A DNA stretch of 64,000 nucleotides from Hydractinia symbiolongicarpus (lineage: Eukaryota > Cnidaria > Hydrozoa > Anthoathecata > Hydractiniidae): the NCBI RefSeq assembly GCF_029227915.1, contig NC_079884.1, forward strand, positions 6,264,001 to 6,328,000, written 5' to 3'. This document shows, in pieces, positions 50,139-63,483 of this stretch. The notes beneath the pieces are model-generated. The model was not told the origin of the DNA and made no database searches. It saw only the letters and a list, made by a program, of their open reading frames with translations. Numbering within the stretch: the first letter of the stretch is position 1; each line of letters opens with the position of its first letter. The position numbers were made by a program, and so were the translations under genes.

Positions 50139-51707
50139 GACTTGTAGTTTCCAAAAATGTTTTTATTTTTAATGAGACGCTTAATGAAAGAGGTTTAATC
50201 GCCGGCAAACGAAATACCACGATTTCCTTAAATCCCGTGCTTGTCCCGTATAGTCGAATGTTTACAAATAAAGTACCCTGTGAGTAAACTCATTTCTAGA
50301 ACGATTTTTTAAATTATCTTTTCACCACTAAAACGCATGAGACTTGTAGTTTTCAAAAATGTTTTCATTTTTGATGAGACGCTGAATAAAAGAAGTTTAA
50401 TCGCCGGCAAACGAAAACACGCGGTTTCCCGTAAATCCCGGGCTTGGCCAGTATAGTTGAATGTATCTAAAGAAAGTACCCAGGGAGTAAACTAATTTCC
50501 CGAACGATTTTTCAAATTATTTCTGCACCACTAGAACGAATGAGACTTGTAGTTTTCAAAAATGTTTTCATTTTTAATTAGACGCTTAATGAAAGAGGTT
50601 TAATCGCCGACAAACGAAAACCCGCGATTTCCCGTAAATCCCGGGCTTGGCCCGTATAGTCGAATGTATACAAAGAAAGTACCCTGTGAGTAAACTCATT
50701 TCCAGAACGATTTTTTAAATTATTTTTTCACCACTAAAACGCATAAGACTTGTAGTTTTCAAAAATGTTTTTATTTTTGATGAGACGCTGAATAAAAGAA
50801 GTTTAATCGCCGGCAAACGAAAACCCACGATTTCCCGTAAATCCCGGGCTTGGCCCATATAGTTGAATGTATATAAAGAAGGTACCCAGGGAGTAAACTG
50901 ATTTCCCGAACGATTTTTTAAATTATTTCTGCACCACTATAACGAATGAGACTTGTAGTTTCCAAAAATGTTTTCATTTTTAATGAGACGCTGAATAAAA
51001 GAAGTTTAATCGCCGGCAAACGAAAACCCGCGATTTCCCGTAAATCCCGGGCTTGGCCCGTATAGTTGAATGTATCTAAAGAAAGTACCCAGGGAGTAAA
51101 CTGATTTCCCGAACGATTTTTCAAATTATTTCTGCACAACTAGAACGAATGAGACTTGTAGTTTTCAAAAATGTTTTCATTTTTAATGAGACGCTTAATG
51201 AAGGAGTTTTAATCGCTGGCAAACGAAAACCCGCGATTTCCCGTAAATCCCGGGCTTGGCCCGTATAGTTGAATGTATATAAAGAAGGTACCCAGGGAGT
51301 AAACTGATTTCCCGAACGATTTTTCAAATTATTTCTGCACCACTATAACGAATGAGACTTGTAGTTTCCAAAAATGTTTTCATTTTTAATGAGACGCTTA
51401 ATGAAAGAGGTTTAATCGCCGGCAAACGAAATATCACGATTTCCTTAAATCCCGGGCTTGTCCCGTATAGTCGAATGGTTACAAAGAAAGTACCCTGTGA
51501 GTAAACTCATTTCTAGAACGATTTTTTAAATTATCTTTTCACCACTAAAACGCATGAGGCTTGTAGTTTTCAAAAGTGTTTTCATTTTTGATGAGACGCT
51601 GAATAAAAGAAGTTTAATCGCCGGCAAACGAAAACTCGCGATTTCCCGTAAATCCCGGGCTTGGCCCGTATAGTTGAATGTATCTAAAGAAAGTACCCAG
51701 GGAGTAA
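50139..51707 (+). repeat. 1.57-kb block, copy 2
   Basis: Matches 47,300-48,868, including CTGCACAACTAG, GGAGTTTTAATCG and GAATGGTTACAAAG. At the left the opening monomer is a chimera of an ATAAGACTTG start with a TTTCCAAAAATG body. At the right, homology ends where GTAAACTAATTTCC replaces GTAAACTGATTTCC. Confidence 0.78.
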
Positions 51708-52425
51708 ACTAATTTCCCGAACGATTTTTCAAATTATTTCTGCACCACTAGAACGAATGAGACTTGTAGTTTTCAAAAATGTTTTCATTTTTAATTAGAC
51801 GCTTAATGAAAGAGGTTTAATCGCCGACAAACGAAAACCCGCGATTTCCCGTAAATCCCGGGCTTGGCCCGTATAGTCGAATGTATACAAAGAAAGTACC
51901 CTGTGAGTAAACTCATTTCCAGAACGATTTTTTAAATTATTTTTTCACCACTAAAACGCACAAGACTTGTAGTTTTCAAAAATGTTTTTATTTTTGATGA
52001 GACGCTGAATAAAAGAAGTTTAATCGCCGGCAAACGAAAACCCACGATTTCCCGTAAATCCCGGGCTTGGCCCATATAGTTGAATGTATATAAAGAAGGT
52101 ACCCAGGGAGTAAACTGATTTCCCGAACGATTTTTTAAATTATTTCTGCACCACTATAACGAATGAGACTTGTAGTTTCCAAAAATGTTTTCATTTTTAA
52201 TGAGACGCTGAATAAAAGAAGTTTAATCGCCGGCAAACGAAAACCCGCGATTTCCCGTAAATCCCGGGCTTGGCCCGTATAGTTGAATGTATCTAAAGAA
52301 AGTACCCAGGGAGTAAACTAATTTCCCGAACGATTTTTCAAATTATTTCTGCACCACTAGAACGAATGAGACTTGTAGTTTTCAAAAATGTTTTCATTTT
52401 TAATTAGACGCTTAATGAAAGAGGT

Positions 52426-54345
52426 TTAATCGCCGACAAACGAAAACCCGCGATTTCCCGTAAATCCCGGGCTTGGCCCGTATAGTTGAATGTATATAAA
52501 GAAGGTACCCAGGGAGTAAACTGATTTCCCGAACGATTTTTCAAATTATTTCTGCACCACTATAACGAATGAGACTTGTAGTTTCCAAAAATGTTTTCAT
52601 TTTTAATGAGACGCTTAATGAAAGAGGTTTAATCGCCGGCAAACGAAATATCACGATTTCCTTAAATCCCGGGCTTGTCCCGTATAGTCGAATGGTTACA
52701 AAGAAAGTACCCTGTGAGTAAACTCATTTCTAGAACGATTTTTTAAATTATCTTTTCACCACTAAAAGGCATGAGGCTTGTAGTTTTCAAAAGTGTTTTC
52801 ATTTTTGATGAGACGCTGAATAAAAGAAGTTTAATCGCCGGCAAACGAAAACTCGCGATTTCCCGTAAATCCCGGGCTTGGCCCGTATAGTTGAATGTAT
52901 CTAAAGAAAGTACCCAGGGAGTAAACTGATTTCCCGAACGATTTTTCAAATTATTTCTGCGCCACTAGAACGAATGAGACTTGTAGTTTTCAAAAATGTT
53001 TTCATTTTTAATGAGACGCTTAATAAAAGAGTTTTAATCGCCGGCAAACGAAAACCCGCAATTTCTCGTAAATCCCGGGCTTGGCCCATATAGTTGAATG
53101 TATATAAAGAAAGTACCCAGGGAGTAAACTGATTTCCCGAACGATTTTTCAAATTATTTCTGCACCACTATAACGAATGAGACTTGTAGTTTCCAAAAAT
53201 GTTTTCATTCTTAATGAGGCCCTTAATGAAAGAGGTTTTATCGCCGGCAAACGAAATACCACGATTTCCTTAAATCCCGGGCTTGTCCCGTATAGTCGAA
53301 TGTTTACAAAGAAAGTACCCTGTGAGTAAACTCATTTCTAGAATGATTTTTTAGATTATCTTTTCACCACTGAAACGCATGAGACTTGTAGTTTTCAAAA
53401 ATGTTTTCACTTTTGATGAGACGCTGAATAAAAGGAGTTTAATCGCCGGCAAACGAAAACACGCGGTTTTCCGTAAATCCCGGGCTTGGCCCGTATAGTT
53501 GAATGTATCTAAAGAAAGTACCCAGGGAGTAAACTAATTTCCCGAACGATTTTTCAAATTATTTCTGCACCACTAGAACGAATGAGACTTGTAGTTTTTA
53601 AAAATGTTTTCATTTGTGATGAGACGCTGAATAAAAGAAGTTTAATCGCCGGCAAACGAAAACCCACGATTTCCCGTAAATCCCGGGCTTGGCCCGTATA
53701 GTCAAAAGTATACAAAGAAAGTACCCTGTGAGTAAACTCATTTCTAGAATGATTTTTTAGATTATCTTTTCACCACTGAAACGCATGAGACTTGTAGTTT
53801 TCAAAAATGTTTTCACTTTTGATGAGACGCTGAATAAAAGGAGTTTAATCGCCGGCAAACGAAAACACGCGGTTTTCCGTAAATCCCGGGCTTGGCCCGT
53901 ATAGTTGAATGTATCTAAAGAAAGTACCCAGGGAGTAAACTAATTTCCCGAACGATTTTTCAAATTATTTCTGCACCACTAGAACGAATGAGACTTGTAG
54001 TTTTTAAAAATGTTTTCATTTGTGATGAGACGCTGAATAAAAGAAGTTTAATCGCCGGCAAACGAAAACCCACGATTTCCCGTAAATCCCGGGCTTGGCC
54101 CGTATAGTCAAAAGTATACAAAGAAAGTACCCAGGGAGCAAACTCCTTTCCCAAACGATTTTTTAAATTATTTTGTCACCACTAAAACGCATAAGACTTG
54201 TAGTTTTCAAAAGTGTTTTCATTTTTGATGAGACGCTGAATAAAAGAAGTTTAATCGCCGGCAAACGAAAACCCGCGATTTCCCATAAATCCCGGGCTTG
54301 GCCCGTATAGTTAAATGTATGTAAAGAAAGTACCCAGGGAGTAAA
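52426..54345 (+). repeat. Second copy of the 48.4-49.9 kb block, with an extra dimer
   Basis: The TCTAGAATGATTTTTTAG plus CATTTGTGATGAG pair occurs at about 53,337 and again at about 53,742, a 405-406 bp tandem dimer absent from the source copy. The monomer at 53,554 recurs at 53,960. Otherwise the order follows 48,370-49,880. Confidence 0.76.
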
Positions 54346-55370
54346 CTGATTTCCCGAACGATTTTTCAAATTATTTCTGCACCACTAGAACGAATGAGAC
54401 TTGTAGCTATCAAAAATGTTTTCATTTTTAATGAGACGCTTAATGAAAGAGTTTTAATCGCCGGCAAACGAAAACCCGCCATTTCCCGTAAATCCCGGGC
54501 TTGGCCCGTATAGTTGAATGTATATAAAGCAGGTACCCAGGGAGTAAACTGATTTCCCGAACGATTTTTCAAATTATTTCTGCACCACTATAACAAATGA
54601 GACTTGTAGTTTCCAAAAATGTTTTCATTTTTAATGACACGCTTAATGAAAGAGGTTTAATCGCCGGCAAACAAAATACCACGATTTCCCTAAATCCCGG
54701 GCTTGTCCCGTATAGTCGAATGTTTACAAAGAAAGTACCCTGTGAGTAAACGCATTTCCAGAACGAGTTTTTAAATTATCTTTTCACCACTAAAACGCAT
54801 GAGACTTGTAGTTTTCAAAAATGATTTCATTTTTGATGAGACGCTGAATAAAAGGAGTTTAATCGCCGGCTAACGAAAACCCACGGTTTCCCGTAAATCC
54901 CGGGCTTGGCCCGTTAAGTTGAATGTATCTAAGGAAAGTACCCAGGGAGTAAACTGATTTCCCGAACGATTTTTTAAATTATTTCTGCACCACTAGAACG
55001 AATGGGACTTGTAGTTTTCAAAAATGTTTTCATCTTTAATGAGACGCTTAATGAAAGAGGTTTAATCGCCGACAAACGAAAACCCGCGATTTCCCGTAAA
55101 TCCCGGCTTGGCCCGTATAGTCGAATGTATACAAAGAAAGTACCCAGGGAGTAAACTCATTTCCCGAACGACTTTTTAAATTATTTTTTCTCCACTAAAA
55201 CGCATGAGACTTGTAGTTTTCAAAAATGTTTTCATTTTGAATGAGACACTTAATGAAAGGGGTTTAATCGCCGTCAAATGAAAACCCGCGATTTCCCGTA
55301 AATCACGGGCTTGGCTCGTATAGTCGAATGTATACAAAGAAAGTACCCTGTGAGTAAACTCATTTCCAGA
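54346..55370 (+). repeat. Domain C monomers, mixed order
   Basis: Five monomers with private changes (GTAGCTATCAAAAATG near 54,404; GCCGGCTAACG near 54,866; CCCGTTAAGTTG near 54,911; CATTTTGAATGAGACAC near 55,231). The last type recurs at about 57,258. No unit structure is recognised. Confidence 0.65.
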
Positions 55371-57399
55371 ACGATTTTTTAAATTATTTTTTCACCACTA
55401 AAACGCATAAGACTTGTAGTTTTCAAAAATGTTTTCATTTTTGATGAGACGCTGAATAAAAGAAGATTAATCGCCGGCAAACGAAAACCCACGATTTCCC
55501 GTAAATCCTGGGCTTGGCCCGTATAGTCAAAAGTATACAAAGAAAGTACCCAGGGAGTAAACTCATTTCCCGAACGATTTTTCAAATTATTTTTTCTCCA
55601 CTAAAACGCATGAGACTTGTAGTTTTCAAAAATATTTTCATTTTTGATGAGACGCGTAATGAAAGGGGTTTAATCGCCGGCAAATGAAAACCCGCGATTT
55701 CCGGTAAATCACGGGCTTGGCCCGTATAGTCGAATGTATAGAAAGAAAGTACCCTGTGAGTAAACTCATTTCCAGAACGATTTTTTAAATTATTTTTTCA
55801 CCACTAAAACGCATGAGACTTGTAGTTTTCAAAAATGTTTTCATTTTTGATGAGACGCTGAATAAAAGAAGTTTAATCGCCGACAAACGAAAACCCGCGA
55901 TTTCCCGTAAATCCCGGGCTTGGCCCGTATAGTTGAATGTATCTAAAGAAAGTACCCAGGGAGTAAACTGATTTCCCGAACGATTTTTCAAATTATTTCT
56001 GCACCACTAGAACGAATGAGACTTGTAGTTTTCAAAAATGTTTTCATTTTTGATGAGACGCTGAGTAAAAGAAGCTTATTCGCCGGCAAACGAAAACCCG
56101 CGATTTCCCGTAAATCTTGGGCTTGGCCCGTATAGTTGAATGTATATAAAGAAGGTACCCAGGAAGAAAACTGATTTCCCGAACGATTTTTCAAATTATT
56201 TCTGCACCACTATAACGAATGAGACTTGTAGTTTCCAAAAATGTTTTCATTTTTGATGAGACGCTGAATAAAAGAAGTTTAATCGCCGACAAACGAAAAC
56301 CCGCGAGTTCCCGTAAATCCCGGGCTTGGCCCGTATAGTTGAATGTATCTAAAGAAAGTACCCAGGGAGTAAACTGATTTCCCGAACGATTTTTCAAATT
56401 ATTTCTGCACCACTAGAACAAATGAGACTTGTAGTTTTCAAAAATGTTTTCATTTTTGATGAGACGCTGAATAAAAGAAGCTTATTCGCCGGCAAACAAA
56501 AACCCGCGATTTCCCGTAAATCCCGGGCTTGGCCCGTATAGTTGAATGTATATAAAGAAGGTACCCAGGGAGTAAACTGATTTCCCGAACGATTTTTCAA
56601 ATCATTTCTGCACCACGATAACGAATGAGACTTGTAGTTTCCAAAAATGTTTTCATTTTTAATGAGACGCTTAATGAAAGAGGTTTAATCGCCGGCAAAC
56701 GAAATGCCACGATTTCCTTAAATCCCGGGCTTGTCCCGTATAGTCGAATGTTTACAAAGAAAGTACCCTGTGAGTAAACTCATTTCTAGAACGATTTTTT
56801 AAATTATCTTTTCACCACTAAAACTCATGAGATTTGTAGTTTTCAAAAATGTTTTCATTTTTGATGAGACGCTGAATAAAAGGAGTTTAATCGCCGGCAA
56901 ACGAAAACCCGCGGTTTCCCGTAAATCCCGAGCTTGGCCCGTATAGTTGAATGTATCTAAAGAAAGTACCCAGGGAGTAAACTAATTTCCCGAACGATTT
57001 TTCAAATTATTTCTGCACCACTAGAACGAATGAGACTTGTAGTTTTTAAAAATGTTTTCATTTTTGATGAGACGCTTAATGAAAGAGGTTTAATCGCCGA
57101 CAAACGAAAAACCGCGATTTCCCGTAAATCCCGGGCTTGGCCCGTATAGTCGAATGGATACAAAGAAAGTACCCAGGGAGTAAACTCATTTCCCGAACGA
57201 TTTTTTAAATTATTTTTTCTCCACTAAAACGCATGAGACTTGTAGTTTTCAAAAATGTTTTCATTTTGAATGAGACACTTAATGAAAGGGGTTTAATCGC
57301 CGGCAAATGAAAACCCGCGATTTCCCGTAAATCACGGGCTTGGCTCGTATAGTCGAATGTATACAAAGAAAGTACCCTGTGAGTAAACTCATTTCCAGA
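55371..57399 (+). repeat. 10-monomer HOR (2,029 bp)
   Basis: Opens with a CCAGAACG/CATAAGAC monomer carrying GAAGATTAATCG, then a TTTTTTCTCC monomer with AAAAATATTTTC and ATTTCCGGTAAATC and a tail GTATAGAAAG. The same opening trio recurs at 57,400 and 60,441. Confidence 0.78.
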
Positions 57400-60300
57400 A
57401 CGATTTTTTAAATTATTTTTTCACCACTAAAACGCATAAGACTTGTAGTTTTCAAAAATGTTTTCATTTTTGATGAGACGCTGAATAAAAGAAGATTAAT
57501 CGCCGACAAACGAAAACCCACGATTTCCCGTAAATCCTGGGCTTGGCCCGTATAGTCAAAAGTATACAAAGAAAGTACCCAGGGAGTAAACTCATTTCCC
57601 GAACGATTTTTCAAATTATTTTTTCTCCACTAAAACGCATGAGACTTGTAGTTTTCAAAAATATTTTCATTTTTGATGAGACGCTTAATGAAAGGGGTTT
57701 AATCGCCGGCAAATGAAAACCCGCGATTTCCGGTAAATCACGGGCTTGGCCCGTATAGTCGAATGTATAGAAAGAAAGTACCCTGTGAGTAAACTCATTT
57801 CCAGAACGATTTTTTAAATTATTTTTTCACCACTAAAACGCATGAGACTTGTAGTTTTCAAAAATGTTTTCATTTTTGATGAGACGCTGAATAAAAGAAG
57901 TTTAATCGCCGACAAACGAAAACCCGCGATTTCCCGTAAATCCCGGCTTGGCCCGTATAGTTGAATGTATCTAAAGAAAGTACCCAGGGAGTAAACTGAT
58001 TTCCCGAACGATTTTTCAAATTATTTCTGCACCACTATAACGAATGAGACTTGTAGTTTCCAAAAATGTTTTCATTTTTGATGAGACGCTGAATAAAAGA
58101 AGTTTAATCGCCGACAAACGAAAACCCGCGAGTTCCCGTAAATCCCGGGCTTGGCCCGTATAGTTGAATGTATCTAAAGAAAGTACCCAGGGAGTAAACT
58201 GATTTCCCGAACGATTTTTCAAATTATTTCTGCACCACTAGAACAAATGAGACTTGTAGTTTTCAAAAATGTTTTCATTTTTGATGAGACGATGAATAAA
58301 AGAAGCTTATTCGCCGGCAAACAAAAACCCGCGATTTCCCGTAAATCCCGGGCTTGGTCCGTATAGTTGAATGTATATAAAGAAGGTACCCAGGGAGTAA
58401 ACTGATTTCCCGAACGATTTTTCAAATCATTTCTGCACCACGATAACGAATGAGACTTGTAGTTTCCAAAAATGTTTTCATTTTTAATGAGACGCTTAAT
58501 GAAAGAGGTTTAATCGCCGGCAAACGAAATGCCACGATTTCCTTAAATCCCGGGCTTGTCCCGTATAGTCGAATGTTTACAAAGAAAGTACCCTGTGAGT
58601 AAACTCATTTCTAGAACGATTTTTTAAATTATCTTTTCACCACTAAAACTCATGAGATTTGTAGTTTTCAAAAATGTTTTCATTTTTGATGAGACGCTGA
58701 ATAAAAGGAGTTTAATCGCCGGCAAACGAAAACCCGCGGTTTCCCGTAAATCCCGGGCTTGGCCCGTATAGTTGAATGTATCTAAAGAAAGTACCCAGGG
58801 AGTAAACTAATTTCCCGAACGATTTTTCAAATTATTTCTGCACCACTAGAACGAATGAGACTTGTAGTTTTTAAAAATGTTTTCATTTTTGATGAGACGC
58901 TTAATGAAAGAGGTTTAATCGCCGACAAACGAAAACCCGCGATTTCCCGTAAATCCCGGGCTTGGCCCGTATAGTCGAATGGATACAAAGAAAGTACCCA
59001 GGGAGTAAACTCATTTCCCGAACGATTTTTTAAATTATTTTTTCTCCACTAAAACGCATGAGACTTGTAGTTTTCACAAATATTTTCATTTTTGATGAGA
59101 CGCTTAATGAAAGGGGTTTAATCGCCGGCAAATGAAAACCCGCGATTTCCCGTAAATCACGGGCTTGGCCCGTATAGTCGAATGTATACAAAGAAAGTAC
59201 CCTGTGAGTAAACTCATTTCCAGAACGATTTTTTAAATTATTTTTTCACCACTAAAACGCATAAGACTTGTAGTTTTCAAAAATGTTTTCATTTTTGATG
59301 AGACGCTGAATAAAAGAAGTTTAATCGCCGGCAAACAAAAACCCACCATTTCCCGTAAATCCCAGGCTTGGCCCGTATAGTCAAAAGTATACAAAGAAAG
59401 TACCCAGGGAGTAAACTCATTTCCCGAACGATTTTTCAAATTATTTCTGCACCACTATAACGAATGAGACTTGTAGTTTCCAAAAATGTTTTCATTTTTA
59501 ATGAGACGCTTAATAAAAGAGGTTTAATCGCCGGCAAACGAAATACCACGATTTCCTTAAATCCCGGGCTTGTCCCGTATAGTCGAATGTTTACAAAGAA
59601 AGTAACCTGTGAGTAAACTCATTTCTAGAACGATTTTTTAAATTATCTTTTCACCACTAAAACGCATGAGACTTGTAGTTTTCAAAAATGTTTTCATTTT
59701 TGATGAGACGCTGAATAAAAGGAGTTTAATCGCCGGCAAACGAAAACCCGCGGTTTCCCGTAAATCCCGGGCTTGGCCCGTATAGTTGAATGTATCTAAA
59801 GAAAGTACCCAGGGAGTAAACTAATTTCCCGAACGATTTTTCAAATTATTTCTGCACCACTAGAACGAATGAGACTTGTAGTTTTCAAAAATGTTTTCAT
59901 TTTTGATGAGACGCTTAATGAAAGAGGTTTAATCGCCGACAAACGAAAACCCGCGATTTCCCGTAAATCCCGGGCTTGGCCCGTATAGTCGAATGGATAC
60001 AAAGAAAGTACCCAGGGAGTAAACTCATTTCCCGAACGATTTTTTAAATTATTTTTTCTCCACTAAAACGCATGAGACTTGTAGTTTTCACAAATGTCTT
60101 CATTTTTGATGAGACGCTTAATGAAAGGGGTTTAATCGCCGGCAAATGAAAACCCGCGATTTCCCGTAAATCACGGGCTTGGCCCGTATAGTTAAATGTA
60201 TACAAAGAAAGTACCCTGTGAGTAAACTCATTTCCAGAACGATTTTTTAAATTATTTTTTCACCACTAAAACGCATAAGACTTGTAGTTTTCAAAAATGT

Positions 60301-60440
60301 TTTCATTTTTGATGAGACGCTGAATGAAAGAAGTTTAATCGCCGGCAAACGAAAACCCACGATTTCCCGTAAATCCCGGGCTTGGCCCGTATAGTCAAAA
60401 GTATACAAAAAAGTACCCTGTGAGTAAACTCATTTCCAGA
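57400..60440 (+). repeat. 15-monomer HOR, copy 1 (3,041 bp)
   Basis: Starts with the same trio as the 10-mer, skips one monomer (56,184 corresponds to 58,009, offset 1,825) and adds a CATAAGAC-type section (59,225 onward). The GAATGGATACAAAG and TTTTCACAAATG variants mark its later part. Confidence 0.78.
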
Positions 60441-63400
60441 ACGATTTTTTAAATTATTTTTTCACCACTAAAACGCATAAGACTTGCAGTTTTCAAAAAT
60501 GTTTTCATTTTTGATGAGACGCTGAATAAAAGAAGATTAATCGCCGGCAAACGAAAACCCACGATTTCCCGTAAATCCTGGGCTTGGCCCGTATAGTCAA
60601 AAGTATACAAAGAAAGTACCCAGGGAGTAAACTCATTTCCCGAACGATTTTTCAAATTATTTTTTCTCCACTAAAACGCATGAGACTTGTAGTTTTCAAA
60701 AATATTTTCATTTTTGATGAGACGCTTAATGAAAGGGGTTTAATCGCCGGCAAATGAAAACCCGCGATTTCCGGTAAATCACGGGCTTGGCCCGTATAGT
60801 CGAATGTATAGAAAGAAAGTACCCTGTGAGTAAACTCATTTCCAGAACGATTTTTTAAATTATTTTTTCACCACTAAAACGCACGAGACTTGTAGTTTTC
60901 AAAAATGTTTTCATTTTTGATGAGACGCTGAATAAAAGAAGTTTAATCGCCGACAAACGAAAACCCGCGATTTCCCGTAAATCCCGGGCTTGGCCCGTAT
61001 AGTTGAATGTATCTAAAGAAAGTACCCAGGGAGTAAACTGATTTCCCGAACGATTTTTCAAATTATTTCTGCACCACTAGAACGAATGAGACTTGTAGTT
61101 TCCAAATATGTTTTCATTTTTGATGAGACGCTGAATAAAAGAAGTTTAATCGCCGACAAACGAAAACCCGCGAGTTCCCGTAAATCCCGGGCTTGGCCCG
61201 TATAGTTGAATGTATCTAAAGAAAGTACCCAGGGAGTAAACTGATTTCCCGAACGATTTTTCAAATTATTTCTGCACCACTAGAACAAATGAGACTTGTA
61301 GTTTTCAAAAATGTTTTCATTTTTGATGAGACGCTGAATAAAAGAAGCTTATTCGCCGGCAAACAAAAACCCGCAATTTCCCGTAAATCGCGGGCTTGGC
61401 CCGTATAGTTGAATGTATATAAAGAAGGTACCCAGGGAGTAAACTGATTTCCCGAACGATTTTTCAAATCATTTCTGCACCACTATAACGAATGAGACTT
61501 GTAGTTTCCAAAAATGTTTTCATTTTTAATGAGACGCTTAATGAAAGAGGTTTAATCGCCGGCAAACGAAATGCCACGATTTCCTTAAATCCCGGGCTTG
61601 TCCCGTATAGTCGAATGTTTACAAAGAAAGTACCCTGTGAGTAAACTCATTTCTAGAACGATTTTTTAAATTATCTTTTCACCACTAAAACGCATGATAT
61701 TTCTAGTTTTCAAAAATGTTTTCATTTTTGATGAGACGCTGAATAAAAGGAGTTTAATCGCCGGCAAACGAAAACCCGCGGTTTCCCGTAAATCCCGGGC
61801 TTGGCCCGTATAGTTGAATGTATCTAAAGAAAGTACCCAGGGAGTAAACTAATTTCCCGAACGATTTTTCAAATTATTTCTGCACCACTAGAACGAATGA
61901 GACTTGTAGTTTTTAAAAATGTTTTCATTTTTGATGAGACGCTTAATGAAAGAGGTTTAATCGCCGACAAACGAAAACCCGCGATTTCCCGTAAATCCCG
62001 GGCTTGGCCCGTATAGTCAAATGTATACAAAGAAAGTACCCTGTGAGTAAACTCATTTCCAGAACGATTTTTTAAATTATTTTTTCACCACTAAAACGCA
62101 TAAGACTTGTAGTTTTCAAAAATGTTTTCATTTTTGATGAGACGCTTAATGAAAGGGGTTTAATCGCCGGCAAATGAAAACCCGCGATTTCCCGTAAATC
62201 ACGGGCTTGGCCCGTATAGTCGAATGTATACAAAGAAAGTACCCTGTGAGTAAACTCATTTCCAGAACGATTTTTTAAATTATTTTTTCACCACTAAAAC
62301 GCATAAGACTTGTAGTTTTCAAAAATGTTTTCATTTTTGATGAGACGCTGAATAAAAGAAGTTTAATTGCCGGCAAACGAAAACCCACCATTTCCCGTAA
62401 ATCCCGGGCTTGGCCCGTATAGTCAAAAGTATACAAAGAAAGTACCCAGGGAGTAAACTCATTTCCCAAACGATTTTTTAAATTATTTTGTCACCACTAA
62501 AACGCATGAGACTTGTAGTTTTCAGAAGTGTTTTCATTTTTGATGAGACGCTGAATAAAAGAAGTTTAATCGCCGACAAACAAAAACCCGCGATTTACCG
62601 TAAATCCCAGGCTTGGCCTGTATAGTTGAATGTATATAAAGAAGGTACCCAGGGAGTAAACTTATTTTCCGAACGATTTTTCAAATTATTTCTGCACCAC
62701 TATAACGAATGAGACTTGTAGTTTCCAAAAATGTTTTCATTTTTAATGAGACGCTTAATAAAAGAGGTTTAATCGCCGGCAAACGAAATACCACGATTTC
62801 CTTAAATCCCGGGCTTGTCCCGTATAGTCGAATGTTTACAAAGAAAGTACCCTGTGAGTAAACTCATTTCTAGAACGATTTTTTAAATTATCTTTTCACC
62901 ACTAAAACGCATGAGACTTGTAGTTTTCAAAAATGTTTTCATTTTTGATGAGACGCTGAATAAAAGGAGTTTAATCGCCGGCAAACGAAAACCCGCGGTT
63001 TCCCGTAAATCCCGGGCTTGGCCCGTATAGTTGAATGTATCTAAAGAAAGTACCCAGGGAGTAAACTAATTTCCCGAACGATTTTTCAAATTATTTCTGC
63101 ACCACTAGAACGTATGAGACTTGTAGTTTTTAAAAATGTTTTCATTTTTGATGAGACGCTTAATGAAAGAGGTTTAATCGCCGACAAACGAAAACCCGCG
63201 ATTTCCCGTAAATCCCGGGCTTGGCCCGTATAGTCGAATGGATACAAAGAAAGTACCCAGGGAGTAAACTCATTTCCCGAACGATTTTTTAAATTATTTT
63301 TTCTCCACTAAAACGCATGAGACTTGTAGTTTTCACAAATGTTTTCATTTTTGATGAGACGCTTAATGAAAGGGGCTTAATCGCCGGCAAATGAAAACCC

Positions 63401-63483
63401 GCGATTTCCCGTAAATCACGGGCTTGGCCCGTATAGTCGAATGTATACAAAGAAAGTACCCTGTGAGTAAACTCATTTCCAGA
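60441..63483 (+). repeat. 15-monomer HOR, copy 2 (3,043 bp)
   Basis: Corresponds to 57,400-60,440 at +3,041 to +3,042 bp (58,009 with 61,051; 58,212 with 61,254; 59,225 with 62,267). Private changes include GCACGAGAC near 60,891, TTTCCAAATATG near 61,100 and CATGATATTTCTAG near 61,693. Confidence 0.78.
62201..62231 (+). other. Adjacent dyads in the monomer (representative copy)
   Basis: ACGGGC-TTG-GCCCGT (62,201-62,215) is a perfect 6-bp stem with a 3-base loop. It overlaps GTATA-N8-TATAC (62,214-62,231). In the common monomer the first stem is 5 bp (CGGGC-TTG-GCCCG, for example 61,999-62,011). Variants that spoil one arm exist: GGCTTGGCACG in domain A, CTTGTCCCG and TATCTAAAG in domain C. 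Dyad symmetry is a known feature of some centromeric satellites, but function here is unproven. Confidence 0.7.

Noticed and set aside
61999-62020. Rho-independent terminator from the CGGGC-TTG-GCCCG hairpin
   Set aside because: The stem is only 5-6 bp, is not followed by a T-run, and is present in hundreds of copies in a eukaryote-like satellite.
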